Source: Massilia alkalitolerans DSM 17462 (GTDB lineage Bacteria > Pseudomonadota > Gammaproteobacteria > Burkholderiales > Burkholderiaceae_D). Taken from it: a DNA stretch of 64,000 nucleotides. The position numbers were made by a program, and so were the translations under genes. Positions within the stretch are counted from its first letter, which is position 1. Each line of letters opens with the position of its first letter. The stretch covers positions 1 through 64,000 of the forward strand of contig NZ_ATYR01000034.1 of assembly GCF_000427785.1 (NCBI RefSeq). Reading direction: 5' to 3'. The notes below the pieces were generated by a model that did not search any database, was not told the DNA's origin, and was given only the letters and a program-made list of their open reading frames with translations. Below are positions 55,023 to 64,000 of this stretch, one piece after another.

Positions 55023-58000
55023 TTAGCCGCCGAACTTGAAGTTCAGGCCCGCCATGTAGGTGCTGCCCGCATACGAGTCGGTGTACACGTTCGGGGTGCC
55101 GTCCGCGAACACCGAGTAGCCGCCGGTGTTGGAACCGGTGTGGGTCTTGCCCAGGTTGCGCCCTTCCAGGAAGAACTCGATGTTCTTGGTGAAGCGGTAG
55201 GCGATCTTGGCGTCCACGTAGCGGGTGCCGAGGCGGAACAGCGGCGCACCCGGGCTGTAGGTCGGGAAGCGCACGTTGGTCATGCCGACCACCGGGTAGT
55301 TGTTCACCGAGTTGGTGTTGCAGCCCGAGGTGCACGAGAAGGTGTCCGCCTTCACCTGCAGGCCGACGCGCATCGACAGGGCGCCGTCGTCGTACCACAC
55401 CGAGGCGTTCCAGGAGTGGCGCGGCTCGCCGGCCACCGGCAGCAGTTCGCCGGTGATCAGGTCGCGCAGGCCGCCGCCGTTCAGGGTCGCCTTGTTGCGG
55501 GTGTAGTTCGCGTCCACGCCGGTATAGCGCAGGTACCACGGCAGCACCGAGAAGGCGACCTTGGCCGAGACCTCGAAGCCCTTGCGGGTGAACGGGATCT
55601 GGTTGGTCCAGCGGCGCTGGGTGAACACCAGGTCGGACAGCGACTTGCCGGTCTGCGGGTCGACCGCGTCGGAGCCCGCGAACGGCTTGACGTTGTCGAC
55701 GGTTTCGATCAGGGTCGGCGCACCGGTGACGCCTTCCTGCTTGTAGACGGCGCCGGCCAGCATGATGTCGCGGTTGGCATACCATTCCAGCGACAGGTTC
55801 TGGTTATGGTTGGTCAGCGGCTTGATCTCCGGGTTGCCCATGACGTCGGTGCAGCGCATCGACGCTTCGTTGCCGTCGCCGTCGAGCTCGACCAGGTTGC
55901 GGCCGTCGTATTCGCAGGTGCCGTTCGGGATCAGGCGGCCCGCGGCCGGACGGGCGATGGTCTTGCCCCAGTTGTAGCGCAGGACCAGCTTGTCCGGAAT
56001 AAGCCAGGTGTTCAGGTTGGCCGACGGCAGGTAGTCGGTGGTGCTCGCATTGATCGCGGTATCGCGGCGATAGACGCGGGTGCTGATGCCGTTCGCGTTG
56101 TTCGGGTCGAGCGGATTGTAGGCGGCGGTCGGCACGATCGAGCGGAAGGTCAGCTGGCCGCTGCCGATCACCTTGGTGCGCACCGCGCGCACGCCGACGT
56201 TGCCGTCGAAAACGATGCCGAAGGGCAGCGAGCGCTGGGTGAACGGCAGGCGATCCACCTCGAAGTTGGCCATCATGTAGCCCGCATCGACGGTCTCCAC
56301 GATCGAGTTCACCGGCTGCTTGTACATCTGGCCGTCGCTGCCGATGCATTCCTTGATGCAGTCGAGGTTATAGTTCGGCACGCCCAGCAGTGCGTAGACC
56401 TTGTCGATGTCGAACTCGGTCCAGCCATTGGTCAGGTTGCCTGGACGGTCCGGATCGCCCGCATAGAACTGCGCGGTCGGCTGCTTGGTGTAGCCCTGGT
56501 TGAACAGCGAACGGTACTGCTCCGGCGAGATGACGATCGTGCCCTGGCGCGCGTTGCGCGGGTCGGTGCTCGGGTTATAGCCGTACTGGCATGGACGGCC
56601 GCCCGGCGCCAGCGAACCCGGCGTGTTTTCGCACACCTGGAAGGTGGTGCGCAGGTTGTTGGTGGAGACGTAGGTGCCGGGGATGTAGCCGGCCGTGCCG
56701 AAGGTGCCGACGGCATCCTGCACGGTCGGGCCGCCAGTGCCCCAGTGGTCGTAGCCGCTCTTGCGCCGGCTGTAGCCGACCTTGATCGAGGGGACGAAGG
56801 GGATGTACTCGTCGGTGTAGATGTCCAGGTCCAGCTTGGCCGTCTTTTCGAACGACTCGTTGATGCGCGGGTTCTGGAACGCCAGGGTGGTGGCGCCGTT
56901 CACGCGCGGCAGCTGGGCCGCAGTGTAGGCAGGTGCGCCCGGGGTGGTGAAGCTCGGTGCGACCGCGGCTTGCGCCGCCTGGTTGGCGAGCGTCAGCCAG
57001 CTGTTCGGGTCGCTCAGGTTCACCGAGCCGGCCGGCGTGTAGTTCCAGATACCGTTCGGCAACACGGTGGCCTTGGTGGTGCCGAGGTAGGCGCTCTGGC
57101 CCATGCGCTTTTCGTAGCGGTAGAAATCGGACTTGGAGTCGCCGATCAGGAACTCCGCGCGTACGATGCCCTTCTTGTAGGTACCGCCGGCCTGGGTGTA
57201 GCTGGACTTGGTGCCGGTGGTGATCGTGGTGTTGTCGACGCCGTAGACACCGTCCGAGAACTCGAAGCCGGTCACGTGGTGGTTGCCGTCCACGGTCACC
57301 GAGTTCGGGTTGACGTTGGACACCGCGCCGTTCAGGGCGCCGGTGCTGCGGTAGGTCAGCTCGCCCGGATAGAGGTAGTAGCCGGAGGCCGGGTTCAGGG
57401 CACGGGTGCCCCAGGCGCCGTTGGCCAGCTGGGTGGTCGAGATGGTGTCGACGAAAGGTGCGCCACTGAAGCCGTTCGGTCCGCGCACGGTGGCCGGATT
57501 CACGCCCACGCCGCCGTAGCCGAGGTTGGTGCTGTACGAGATCACGTCGCCCTTGCTGCGGCTATGCTTGGCATAGACGGTGAGCGCATCGTTGACCTTG
57601 AAGTCGAGGCGGATGTCGCCGCTGGTGCGGTCATCGTTCCAGCGGTTGACGAAGTAGCGGGTATTGCTCGGCACCCAGTCGTTCCACTGGCCCAGGCAGC
57701 TCAGCAGCGCCAGCTGGGTGATGTTCTGGGCATTGGTACGGCCGTTGTTGCCGGTCGCGATCTGGCTGGCCACGTTGGCCGGCAGCAGCGGGAATTTCTG
57801 GTAGCACTCGGCCTTGGTCTTGGCGGCGGCCGAACCTTCCAGCACATCCTTCGGCGTCATGCTGGTCCAGTTGCCCAGCGCCGCATTGCTGTACGGGACC
57901 GTGTAGAACGGCGTGGTCGAGGCCTCGTCGTTCATGTTCAGGGTATCGGGGCGCAGCGCAACCGTCTTCTCCGGCGAATTGTCGAAGTCCATCGGGCGGT

Positions 58001-58817
58001 ACTGGCCGACCACGCCGCTGTTGCCGCCCTGGTTGATCGAGTGGGCTTCCTGGTTGACCTTGCTCTTCGAGAGGTTGACCAGCACGCCCAGGCGGTCGTT
58101 CATGAACTTCTTGGCGCCGATCAGGTTGAGGTTGGGGTTCTTCTTCTTGTTGAGCGAATTCTGCTGGGCCGCCACGCGGAAGGACAGGTAATCCTTCTTG
58201 AAGTCGAGGCCGTTGCGGGTCTGGATCCGCACGCCGCCGCCGAGCGAGCCTTCGGTCATGTCGGCGGTCGAGCCCTTGACCACGTCCACGCTCTTGATCA
58301 GGTCCGAGGAGAGCTGGCGCATCTCGACCGCGCGTCCGCCCGAGGTGTCGGCGCCGGCACTGATGCCGCCCAACATGTCGGCGCCGCCGGCCTGCTGCAC
58401 ACCCATGCCGTCCAGTTCCACGCGGGTCAGTTCCGGGCCATTGCCGCGGATCGACACGCTGATGCCTTCGCCGAATTCGCCGCGGTCGACCGCCACGCCG
58501 GCGATGCGCGAAATCGCGTCGGCGACGTTACGGTCCGGGAAAGCGCCGACGTCTTCGGCGATGATCGAATCCTGCGCGGTGGCGGCGTTCTTCTTGCGGG
58601 CGATCGCGCTGCGCTGCGATTCGCGCGAGCCGACCACCAGCACCGTCTCGACGGCGCCATCGGCCGCGGCTACCGGCGCCGTGGACGAGGTCGACGATGC
58701 CTGCGGCGTGGCCGCCTGCTGCGCGTATGCGCCAGTCGCGACCAGCGAAGCCAGTGCCATGGCGACTGCCTGACTGATGCGGTTTACGGGGAACCCATGC
58801 TTGGTATACGGTGCCAT
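55023..58817 (-). CDS. TonB-dependent carbohydrate receptor 2
   Basis: 1264 residues. The signal peptide ends after AYAQ (about 33). The plug begins IARKKNAATAQDSIIAEDVG, nearly the same as in receptor 1, with FPDRNVADAISRIAGVAVDR and VSIRGNGPELTRVELDGM. The barrel is large, with Cys pairs in extracellular-loop-like segments (CIKECIG, CTSGCN) and a terminal AGLNFKFGG strand. AGGAGGAG precedes the ATG. The two receptors are adjacent paralogues that have diverged mainly in the barrel, suggesting different oligosaccharide ligands. Its promoter lacks the module seen before receptor 1; a palindrome ATCGTTG-TGCT-CAACGAT lies at about 58847-58864. Confidence 0.88.
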   Translation of the reverse strand: MAPYTKHGFPVNRISQAVAMALASLVATGAYAQQAATPQASSTSSTAPVAAADGAVETVLVVGSRESQRSAIARKKNAATAQDSIIAEDVGAFPDRNVADAISRIAGVAVDRGEFGEGISVSIRGNGPELTRVELDGMGVQQAGGADMLGGISAGADTSGGRAVEMRQLSSDLIKSVDVVKGSTADMTEGSLGGGVRIQTRNGLDFKKDYLSFRVAAQQNSLNKKKNPNLNLIGAKKFMNDRLGVLVNLSKSKVNQEAHSINQGGNSGVVGQYRPMDFDNSPEKTVALRPDTLNMNDEASTTPFYTVPYSNAALGNWTSMTPKDVLEGSAAAKTKAECYQKFPLLPANVASQIATGNNGRTNAQNITQLALLSCLGQWNDWVPSNTRYFVNRWNDDRTSGDIRLDFKVNDALTVYAKHSRSKGDVISYSTNLGYGGVGVNPATVRGPNGFSGAPFVDTISTTQLANGAWGTRALNPASGYYLYPGELTYRSTGALNGAVSNVNPNSVTVDGNHHVTGFEFSDGVYGVDNTTITTGTKSSYTQAGGTYKKGIVRAEFLIGDSKSDFYRYEKRMGQSAYLGTTKATVLPNGIWNYTPAGSVNLSDPNSWLTLANQAAQAAVAPSFTTPGAPAYTAAQLPRVNGATTLAFQNPRINESFEKTAKLDLDIYTDEYIPFVPSIKVGYSRRKSGYDHWGTGGPTVQDAVGTFGTAGYIPGTYVSTNNLRTTFQVCENTPGSLAPGGRPCQYGYNPSTDPRNARQGTIVISPEQYRSLFNQGYTKQPTAQFYAGDPDRPGNLTNGWTEFDIDKVYALLGVPNYNLDCIKECIGSDGQMYKQPVNSIVETVDAGYMMANFEVDRLPFTQRSLPFGIVFDGNVGVRAVRTKVIGSGQLTFRSIVPTAAYNPLDPNNANGISTRVYRRDTAINASTTDYLPSANLNTWLIPDKLVLRYNWGKTIARPAAGRLIPNGTCEYDGRNLVELDGDGNEASMRCTDVMGNPEIKPLTNHNQNLSLEWYANRDIMLAGAVYKQEGVTGAPTLIETVDNVKPFAGSDAVDPQTGKSLSDLVFTQRRWTNQIPFTRKGFEVSAKVAFSVLPWYLRYTGVDANYTRNKATLNGGGLRDLITGELLPVAGEPRHSWNASVWYDDGALSMRVGLQVKADTFSCTSGCNTNSVNNYPVVGMTNVRFPTYSPGAPLFRLGTRYVDAKIAYRFTKNIEFFLEGRNLGKTHTGSNTGGYSVFADGTPNVYTDSYAGSTYMAGLNFKFGG

Positions 58818-58845
58818 CTCTCCTCCTTGTTGTCTGTCTTATGTG

Positions 58846-58866
58846 ATCGTTGTGCTCAACGATGAA
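58846..58866. promoter_or_regulatory. Palindrome ATCGTTG-N4-CAACGAT upstream of TonB receptor 2
   Basis: Perfect 7+7 inverted repeat with a 4-base centre, about 30-50 bases above the receptor 2 start codon. It could be an operator or leader hairpin; only the symmetry supports it. Confidence 0.4.
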
Positions 58867-59016
58867 CGCAGTCGATTGTTATTGAATGAAATCAATACAA
58901 CAACCGGCTTCGAACCATTTGCGCCAAACACTCACGGGCTTGAGCGGTTGGTGCGAAAGCGCCACATCTGCCGATGGGGACTGATGCCGTTTATGACATC
59001 GCAGGGCCGCGCAAAG

Positions 59017-60255
59017 TTATCGCTCGGGCGCAATCTGCTGGTGGCACAGCCACTTGCGGATCGGCGCTCCGCTGCGATACTGGCCATATGTGGCGGCCGA
59101 TCGGATGCTGGTGCGCGGGATGGTCTCCCTGCTCCGCTTGCCGCGGTGTCCATCCAGTCCCAGGCGCACCGCCTTCACCGCGGCGGCCGGTCCGTCCGTG
59201 GTGATGCGGATGATGTCGCCCTCCACTCGCAGCGCGGAAAGCGCGCCGCCATCGAGGCCGATGCCGAGCCAGGGCAGCGCCAGCCCAGGGAGCTGCTCCA
59301 CCTCGGCAGGCTCGCTCAGCGTGAGCAGGATCTGGTCCGGACCGGCGACGCGCGCGGAAACGGCGCGCAGCACGTCCCAGTGGCCATGGCGGCGCAGGTG
59401 CTCGAAGGCGACCGCATACAGCTCGCCGCGCATGTCGTGTCCTTCGCTGCTGTGATGCAGGAAATCGTGGGCGAAGGGAAAGTTGTAGGTCGGCCCCAGG
59501 CAGAAGTAGGCGCCGCCCTCCCCCAGGCTTTGCACGTGGCGCGCCAGGATCGCGCACGCGCCGCTTGATTCGGCATCGAAACTCGAGGGCTGGGAACTGA
59601 GCAGCCACACCGGCTCGCGCTGCTGGGTGATGGCGCGGATGCCCGCCTCGATCTCGGCGCGGACCTGCTCCTGCAGTTCGCCCAGGTGCGATTCACCCGC
59701 ATCGCTCTCGCCCTGGGCCATGATGACCACCGGTACGACGTAGCGCTTGCCTTCGCGCCGCAGCGCCGCGTCAACCGCTTGCGCGGTGCGCATCAGGTTG
59801 CGAAAGCCGTGGTAGCGCGGCTGCGCATCGCGCGCCAGCTTGCGTATCTTCTGTCCGCCTTCGGCGACATTAAACAGCACGAACTCCTGCCCGGACAGGG
59901 CCGATTGTGCCAGGCGCAGCACCATGCTTTCGCCGGCCGTGCTGCCGTGGGTAGCGCTGCCCATCGCGCCGCGCAGGGGCGCCAGGCCGGTGACGGCGTC
60001 CGCCTCGAAGGAGCGGCCGCCGACCGTGGCCTGGCCCAGCCACACGTTGCCGGATGCCGTGCGCGGCATGCGCAGCCCCGCCGGATACTCCGAACGCAGC
60101 ACGGAGGCAGCCTTCATGGCCTGGCCTTCCGCATTCGATTGGCCGTACTCGATCACGCCCAGCACGCGCGCCGCCTCTGCCCTGCCCGGCAGGATGGCGG
60201 CGCATCCGGCCGGCAGCATGGATGCCAGGGCGAGCAGGAAGGGACGGCGCCGCAT
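59017..60255 (-). CDS. Sialate O-acetylesterase-like (SASA) carbohydrate esterase
   Basis: 412 residues. The N-terminal signal has a possible lipobox PAGC (Cys18). The SASA/SGNH-type fold shows the nucleophile block EYGQSNAEG, an oxyanion region AQGESDAGESH and a late HHSSEGHDMRGELYA that carries the catalytic His. A beta domain follows (VEGDIIRITTDG). Family members remove O-acetyl groups from sialic acid or plant glycans; the latter fits here. It starts three bases after the GntR stop and is last in the GH2 operon. Confidence 0.75.
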   Translation of the reverse strand: MRRRPFLLALASMLPAGCAAILPGRAEAARVLGVIEYGQSNAEGQAMKAASVLRSEYPAGLRMPRTASGNVWLGQATVGGRSFEADAVTGLAPLRGAMGSATHGSTAGESMVLRLAQSALSGQEFVLFNVAEGGQKIRKLARDAQPRYHGFRNLMRTAQAVDAALRREGKRYVVPVVIMAQGESDAGESHLGELQEQVRAEIEAGIRAITQQREPVWLLSSQPSSFDAESSGACAILARHVQSLGEGGAYFCLGPTYNFPFAHDFLHHSSEGHDMRGELYAVAFEHLRRHGHWDVLRAVSARVAGPDQILLTLSEPAEVEQLPGLALPWLGIGLDGGALSALRVEGDIIRITTDGPAAAVKAVRLGLDGHRGKRSRETIPRTSIRSAATYGQYRSGAPIRKWLCHQQIAPER

Positions 60256-60258
60256 GGC

Positions 60259-60966
60259 TCAGCTCCGGTAGTCGACCGGCAGCAGCAGTTCCGGGTAGCG
60301 CTCGCGCAGCGCGTCGATCGCGTTCAGGGTGCCGGAGAGGTGGGTGCGCACGCTGCGCTGCGCGCCCGCCGCGTCACCGCGCGCGATACGCTCCGCGATC
60401 TCGGCGTGCTGCGCCAGGATCGAGCGCGCCTTGCCGTTCATCGGCAGGTGCAGGCGGCGCAGGCGGTCCAGGTTGCCGCTGCGGCTGCGGTTCAGGGACC
60501 ACAGGTCCGGCACGGCCGCCGCTTCGTACATGGCGCGGTGAAATTCCATGTCCACCGCCGTGAAGCCCGCCAGGTCGCCCGCTTCCAGGCAGGCGCGCTG
60601 GCGTGCGACCAGGCTTTGCAGCGTGCGCCCGAGCGCGGCATCGCCGCGCTGCGCCAGCGCATACACCATTTCCAGCTCCACCGACAGGCGCAGGAAGTGG
60701 GCCTGGCGCGCCTGCGCCAGGTCGATCCGGCGCACCTGCGTCTGGTGCTGCGGATAGATGTCGACCAGGTGTTCTTCCTCCAGGCGCAGCAGTGCCTCGC
60801 GCACCGGGCTGAGCGACAGCCCGTAGTACTCGCACAGCTGCGGGCGCGGCAGCACCGTGCCCGGCCCGACTGCCAGGCTGACGATCAGCTCGCGCAGGTG
60901 CTCGAACACCTGGACCGTCGCGTTGCGCGAGCGGTCGAGGCGAAACGGAATGCCGACAAGATTCAT
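60259..60966 (-). CDS. GntR-family (FCD/FadR-type) transcriptional regulator
   Basis: 235 residues. The winged helix (about 15-75) has PRPQLCEYYGLSLSPVREAL and a wing HQTQVRRIDL. The all-helical FCD effector domain (about 85-225) contains Asp/His positions MEFHRAMYEAA, HAEIAERIARGD and RTHL that commonly bind a metal and a small acid. Members often sense sugar acids such as galacturonate derivatives. It is the middle gene of GH2-gntR-esterase, 17 bases after the GH2 stop, so it probably regulates its own operon. The longer minus-strand frame upstream is a shadow of the GH2 gene. Confidence 0.85.
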   Translation of the reverse strand: MNLVGIPFRLDRSRNATVQVFEHLRELIVSLAVGPGTVLPRPQLCEYYGLSLSPVREALLRLEEEHLVDIYPQHQTQVRRIDLAQARQAHFLRLSVELEMVYALAQRGDAALGRTLQSLVARQRACLEAGDLAGFTAVDMEFHRAMYEAAAVPDLWSLNRSRSGNLDRLRRLHLPMNGKARSILAQHAEIAERIARGDAAGAQRSVRTHLSGTLNAIDALRERYPELLLPVDYRS

Positions 60967-60983
60967 CGAAGCTGTCACCCCAA

Positions 60984-63944
60984 TCAGGATTCCGGGAACT
61001 CGTAGAACTCGGCTTCGACGATCGCCAGCGCGGTCCGCGCGACGCGCTGGGCGCCAGTGTCGGTATTCGCCTGGTTCGCCACCTCGGTCAGCTGGATCGC
61101 GCCGGCATCGTCGGCCTGGCCGTCGAGGGCGATGCGCACCTGGCTGCCGCGCTGCCCCTTGAATGGCAGCGTGACGTAGCCGAGGCTCTTCGGCGTGGTG
61201 CCGCGCCAGACCTCGACGCCATCCACGAACACGCGCAGCGGATAGCTGCGCTCGCGCCAGCCGGCCAGCTTGAGCGTGACTTCGCGCAGCAACGCGGGGC
61301 GCGCCAGCTGGTAGGTGATCTCCGCCGCCTCGCCGGTCTTGCTGGTCCAGTTGGTGGTTTCGTCGTCGTCGAAGGAGTGCGCGGCCTGTTCGCCGTTGCT
61401 CGCTGCCTGCGCGGAGGCCACCGGCACCGCGATGCGCGAGACCGTGAAGGACGGCGTGCTTGGCGTCGGGCCGCGGTCCAGGCGCAGCGGCGGCGGCGCC
61501 GGCAGCGCGGCCAGGCCACCCTCGACCTTGACCGCTTTGGAGGCGAAGCTCAGCGTCGCCGGCGCCAGGCCATCGGCGCGGGCGCGCAAGGTGATTTTCC
61601 CGGGCTGTGTGGTGCTGCGCACGAACACCCGGTTCACGCCGCCCTCGACCGGCAGCGAACGCGCCAGCACATGGTTGCCTGGCCCCTGCGCGATGCCGCC
61701 GCGCCACTCGGCCGGGCCATCCAGTTCGAAGTGCACGGTGTCCAGCGCCACCGGGTTGCGGCGGCCCTTGGCGTCGACCGCCTCGACCTGCACCAGCGCC
61801 AGGTCGGCGCCGTCCGCGCGCAGGCCGTGCGGCGAAGGGATGTTTTTCAGGCGCAGCGCCACCGGCTTGCCTGCAGTGGCGAGAACCGTCTCGCACACCT
61901 GCTTGCCCTTGGCGTCGTAGCCGACCGCCTTCAGCTCGCCCTCTTCCCAGGCCACCTGGTCAAAGGTGAACAGGAAGCGTTCGCTTTGGCGTGCGCTGCC
62001 GACCTCCTTGCCGTTCAGGGTGAGTTTGACCGTCTCGGCGCTCGAGATCACGTGCACCGGCTTTACCGTGCCGGGCGCGTAGTTCCAGTGGCCGACGATG
62101 TGGGCGCGCGGGCGCTCGACGTCGACCCAGCCGTCCCACATCACCTGGTGCGCAAAGAAGGCATCCTTCGGGATGCGCATGGCGTCGACTTCGCCGCTGC
62201 GGCGGTAGTTCTCGGCGCCGCGGTGGTGGGTATTACTGTCCGAGAAGATGATGTTGACGCCGCCGCTCGAGACGCGCGTGCCGGTGCCCGGACGCTCGCG
62301 CCAGTAGTCGTACCAGCGGCGCACGGCCTCGATCGCGAAGCTGTCCTGATTATGATTATAAGACGGCGCGGGCTGGCCCTTGTGCGGCGGACCGTCGCCG
62401 TTCTTGTGGAAGGGAGGACTGAGCTCGTCCCAGAACTTGCGCGCGCCTTCGTCGCGGTTGTACTCCGTGGCCCACATCGGGTTGCGCGCGCTCTTATTGA
62501 TGTACAACATTTCGCCGCCGTACTCGGCCACCTGCTGCAGCTGGCTGCTCAGCATCTCGCGGCTGCCGGCAGCGCGCCCGCCATGCGGGTCGTAGCGGTC
62601 GCGCAGTGCTTTCATCTCCGCCATGTGCTCGGCGCTCACGCCCTTGTTGCCGGACTCGTAGAACAGGATGCTCGGGTTGTTGCGGTAGTAGACGATGGCG
62701 TCGCGCATGGTTTCCACGCGCTGGCCCCAGCGGCGGCCGTCCACATCCTTCTCGGAGTCGCCGGCGGGCATGGCCTGCATCAGGCCAACGCGGTCGAGCG
62801 ACTCCACATCCTGCTTCCACGGCGCGATGTGCATCCAGCGGATCAGGTTGGCGTTGCTCTCGACGGCCAGGCCATTGCTGTAGTCGCTCAGCCAGGCGGG
62901 CACCGACAAGCCGATCGCCGGCCATTCGTTCGAGGTACGCTGGGCATAGCCCTTCATCTGCAGCACGCGGTCGTTCAGCTTGATCACGCCATTGCCGAAT
63001 TCGGTCTTGCGAAAACCGGTGCGGGTGGTGACGCGGTCCAGCGGCTTGCCGTCGACCTTCAGGGTCGTGACCACGTCGTACAGGTAGCCGTAGCCCCAGC
63101 TCCAGAAATGCAGCCCCTTCACATTCGCGCTGGCCTTGGCCACCGTAGTGGCGCCGGGCGCCAGGGTCTGGGCCGGCGCGGCGAAGCGCGCCACGGTCTT
63201 GCCGTCCTTGTCGCGTACTTCGACCTCGTAGGTGAAGCTGCGCGCCTGCTGCCCGTCATTGCGCACTTCTGATTCGGCGGCGATGGTGGCCGTGCGTCCC
63301 GGGATGTCGAAGTCGCGCGCATAGACGTAGACCCCGGTGGTACCCAGGTTCGAATACAGCGGCAGGGTCTGGTACAGCGGCTCGGTCACGTGCAGGCGCA
63401 CGTTCTTCGGCAGGCCGCCGTAGTTGGCGTTGAAGTTGCGGTCGGCCCACTGGTAGCGCTGGCCGGTGGCCTGCTCCTTGTAGTCCCAGCGGTTGTCGGT
63501 GCGCACCGCGATCACGTTCTCGCCCTTCACCAGGGCACTGCCGATCTCGAAGCCGAAGGCGGTGACGCCGTTCTCGTGCAAGCCGATGCGGCGGCCGTTG
63601 ACGAACACTTCGGCCGCCTGGCGCGCCCCCTCGAACTCGAGGAAGACCTTCTGGCCCGGCTTGAGGTCCTTGACGCTGAAGCGCTTGCGATACCACGCGA
63701 CACCAGTCGAGTGGTCGACGATGTCCTTGGCAAAGGCGTCGTCCTCGTTCCAGGCGCGCGGCAGCGTGACGGGCTTCCAGGCCTTGTCGTCGAAGCCGGC
63801 CTGGGACGCGCCCGCCGGGTCGCCGACCATCAGCTTCCAGCCGGGGTTGAAGTCGTACTGGGCACGGTCGGCATGGGCCGGGGCGGCCGCGAGGAAGGCG
63901 GCCAGCGCAAAGGCGGACAAGTGCAAGGGAGCGGAACGGAACAT
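60984..63944 (-). CDS. GH2-family glycosidase (beta-galactosidase-like), atypical acid/base
   Basis: 986 residues with a signal peptide (cleavage after AHAD, about 25). The GH2 order is complete: sugar-binding jelly roll (about 30-190; WYRKRF, VFVNGRRIGLHENG), Ig-like domain (about 195-310) and TIM barrel (about 315-610). Ig-like segments and a C-terminal discoidin-type domain with YPLRVFVDGVEVW (about 840-980) follow. The nucleophile Glu494 is in WATEYN. The usual acid/base in GNE is replaced: the site reads ESGNKG, with Lys434 where Glu is expected and Glu430 four residues earlier. CTGGAG sits eight bases before the ATG. The substrate could be galactoside or another beta-linked sugar. Confidence 0.85.
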   Translation of the reverse strand: MFRSAPLHLSAFALAAFLAAAPAHADRAQYDFNPGWKLMVGDPAGASQAGFDDKAWKPVTLPRAWNEDDAFAKDIVDHSTGVAWYRKRFSVKDLKPGQKVFLEFEGARQAAEVFVNGRRIGLHENGVTAFGFEIGSALVKGENVIAVRTDNRWDYKEQATGQRYQWADRNFNANYGGLPKNVRLHVTEPLYQTLPLYSNLGTTGVYVYARDFDIPGRTATIAAESEVRNDGQQARSFTYEVEVRDKDGKTVARFAAPAQTLAPGATTVAKASANVKGLHFWSWGYGYLYDVVTTLKVDGKPLDRVTTRTGFRKTEFGNGVIKLNDRVLQMKGYAQRTSNEWPAIGLSVPAWLSDYSNGLAVESNANLIRWMHIAPWKQDVESLDRVGLMQAMPAGDSEKDVDGRRWGQRVETMRDAIVYYRNNPSILFYESGNKGVSAEHMAEMKALRDRYDPHGGRAAGSREMLSSQLQQVAEYGGEMLYINKSARNPMWATEYNRDEGARKFWDELSPPFHKNGDGPPHKGQPAPSYNHNQDSFAIEAVRRWYDYWRERPGTGTRVSSGGVNIIFSDSNTHHRGAENYRRSGEVDAMRIPKDAFFAHQVMWDGWVDVERPRAHIVGHWNYAPGTVKPVHVISSAETVKLTLNGKEVGSARQSERFLFTFDQVAWEEGELKAVGYDAKGKQVCETVLATAGKPVALRLKNIPSPHGLRADGADLALVQVEAVDAKGRRNPVALDTVHFELDGPAEWRGGIAQGPGNHVLARSLPVEGGVNRVFVRSTTQPGKITLRARADGLAPATLSFASKAVKVEGGLAALPAPPPLRLDRGPTPSTPSFTVSRIAVPVASAQAASNGEQAAHSFDDDETTNWTSKTGEAAEITYQLARPALLREVTLKLAGWRERSYPLRVFVDGVEVWRGTTPKSLGYVTLPFKGQRGSQVRIALDGQADDAGAIQLTEVANQANTDTGAQRVARTALAIVEAEFYEFPES

Positions 63945-64000
63945 CGAGGGTCTCCAGGACGGGAATCGGACGGCCTCGCCGGGCCGTTGAGCTAATATAT
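63945..64000. other. Leader of the GH2 operon at the right edge
   Basis: 56 bases to the window end contain the ribosome site and an AT-rich ATATATTAG on the minus strand that may be a -10. The -35 and any operator lie outside the window. Confidence 0.35.

Noticed and set aside
55140..58865. Plus-strand open frame of about 1240 codons opposite TonB receptor 2
   Set aside because: Mirror of the receptor's codon bias; composition is not protein-like and no family motif is present.

Overview
The window looks like chromosomal DNA of a GC-rich betaproteobacterium of the Massilia/Duganella type (Oxalobacteraceae). The evidence is the high GC third-position codon bias, large TonB-dependent receptors of the carbohydrate-uptake type, an IS1595-like transposase, and the short palindromic repeats common in that group. 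The genus is an inference from protein style; no 16S or marker gene is present.

Layout. 1-0.5 kb: 5' part of an IS1595-like transposase running off the left edge. 0.5-13.9 kb: mixed housekeeping genes (YjjG-like HAD phosphatase; a Fur-box-controlled TonB receptor plus acyltransferase-like membrane protein; NfeD/slipin pair; a very large propeller-amidohydrolase lipoprotein; DUF3422; DUF3016; L-lactate dehydrogenase lldD). 14-29.3 kb: a rhamnogalacturonan-I (RG-I) degradation block. Its plus-strand operon runs PL11 endolyase - DUF4861 - PL26-like exolyase - CE12 acetylesterase - GH43-like. Its minus-strand operon runs tandem SGNH esterase - DUF6250 - GH105 hydrolase. PL22 oligogalacturonate lyase, a DUF1080 lipoprotein and an alpha/beta esterase follow. 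29.4-40.7 kb: a complete L-rhamnose module with mutarotase, isomerase, fused aldolase/dehydrogenase, a divergent DeoR regulator, an ABC importer and an FGGY kinase. 41.3-51.5 kb: side-chain enzymes and uptake (GH95, a GH35 with an N-terminal beta-propeller, an SSS symporter, a NodB-type deacetylase, GH43). 51.6-58.8 kb: two large paralogous TonB receptors. 59-64 kb: an operon of GH2, GntR regulator and SASA-type esterase.

How it fits together. Esterases strip acetyl groups, GH43/GH35/GH2/GH95 trim arabinose, galactose and fucose/L-galactose side chains, and TonB receptors import oligosaccharides. PL11/PL26/PL22 lyases cut the backbone and GH105 splits unsaturated disaccharides to free L-rhamnose. 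RhaSTPQ imports the rhamnose and RhaM/RhaI/RhaK/RhaD convert it to DHAP plus lactaldehyde; LldD could finish L-lactate to pyruvate. Enzymes for the unsaturated galacturonate arm (kduI/kduD/kdgK) are not in the window.

The most interesting unexplained signal is regulatory. Three distant minus-strand operons (tandem esterase, GH35, TonB receptor) carry the same promoter module: a palindrome ATCA-N6-TGAT inside a shared AAAGAATCA, placed exactly 40 bp from a shared ATTCTA (TAGAAT -10 on the minus strand). A related palindrome occurs in the rhamnose divergent promoter region. Three operons also carry a hairpin/terminator between co-directional genes.
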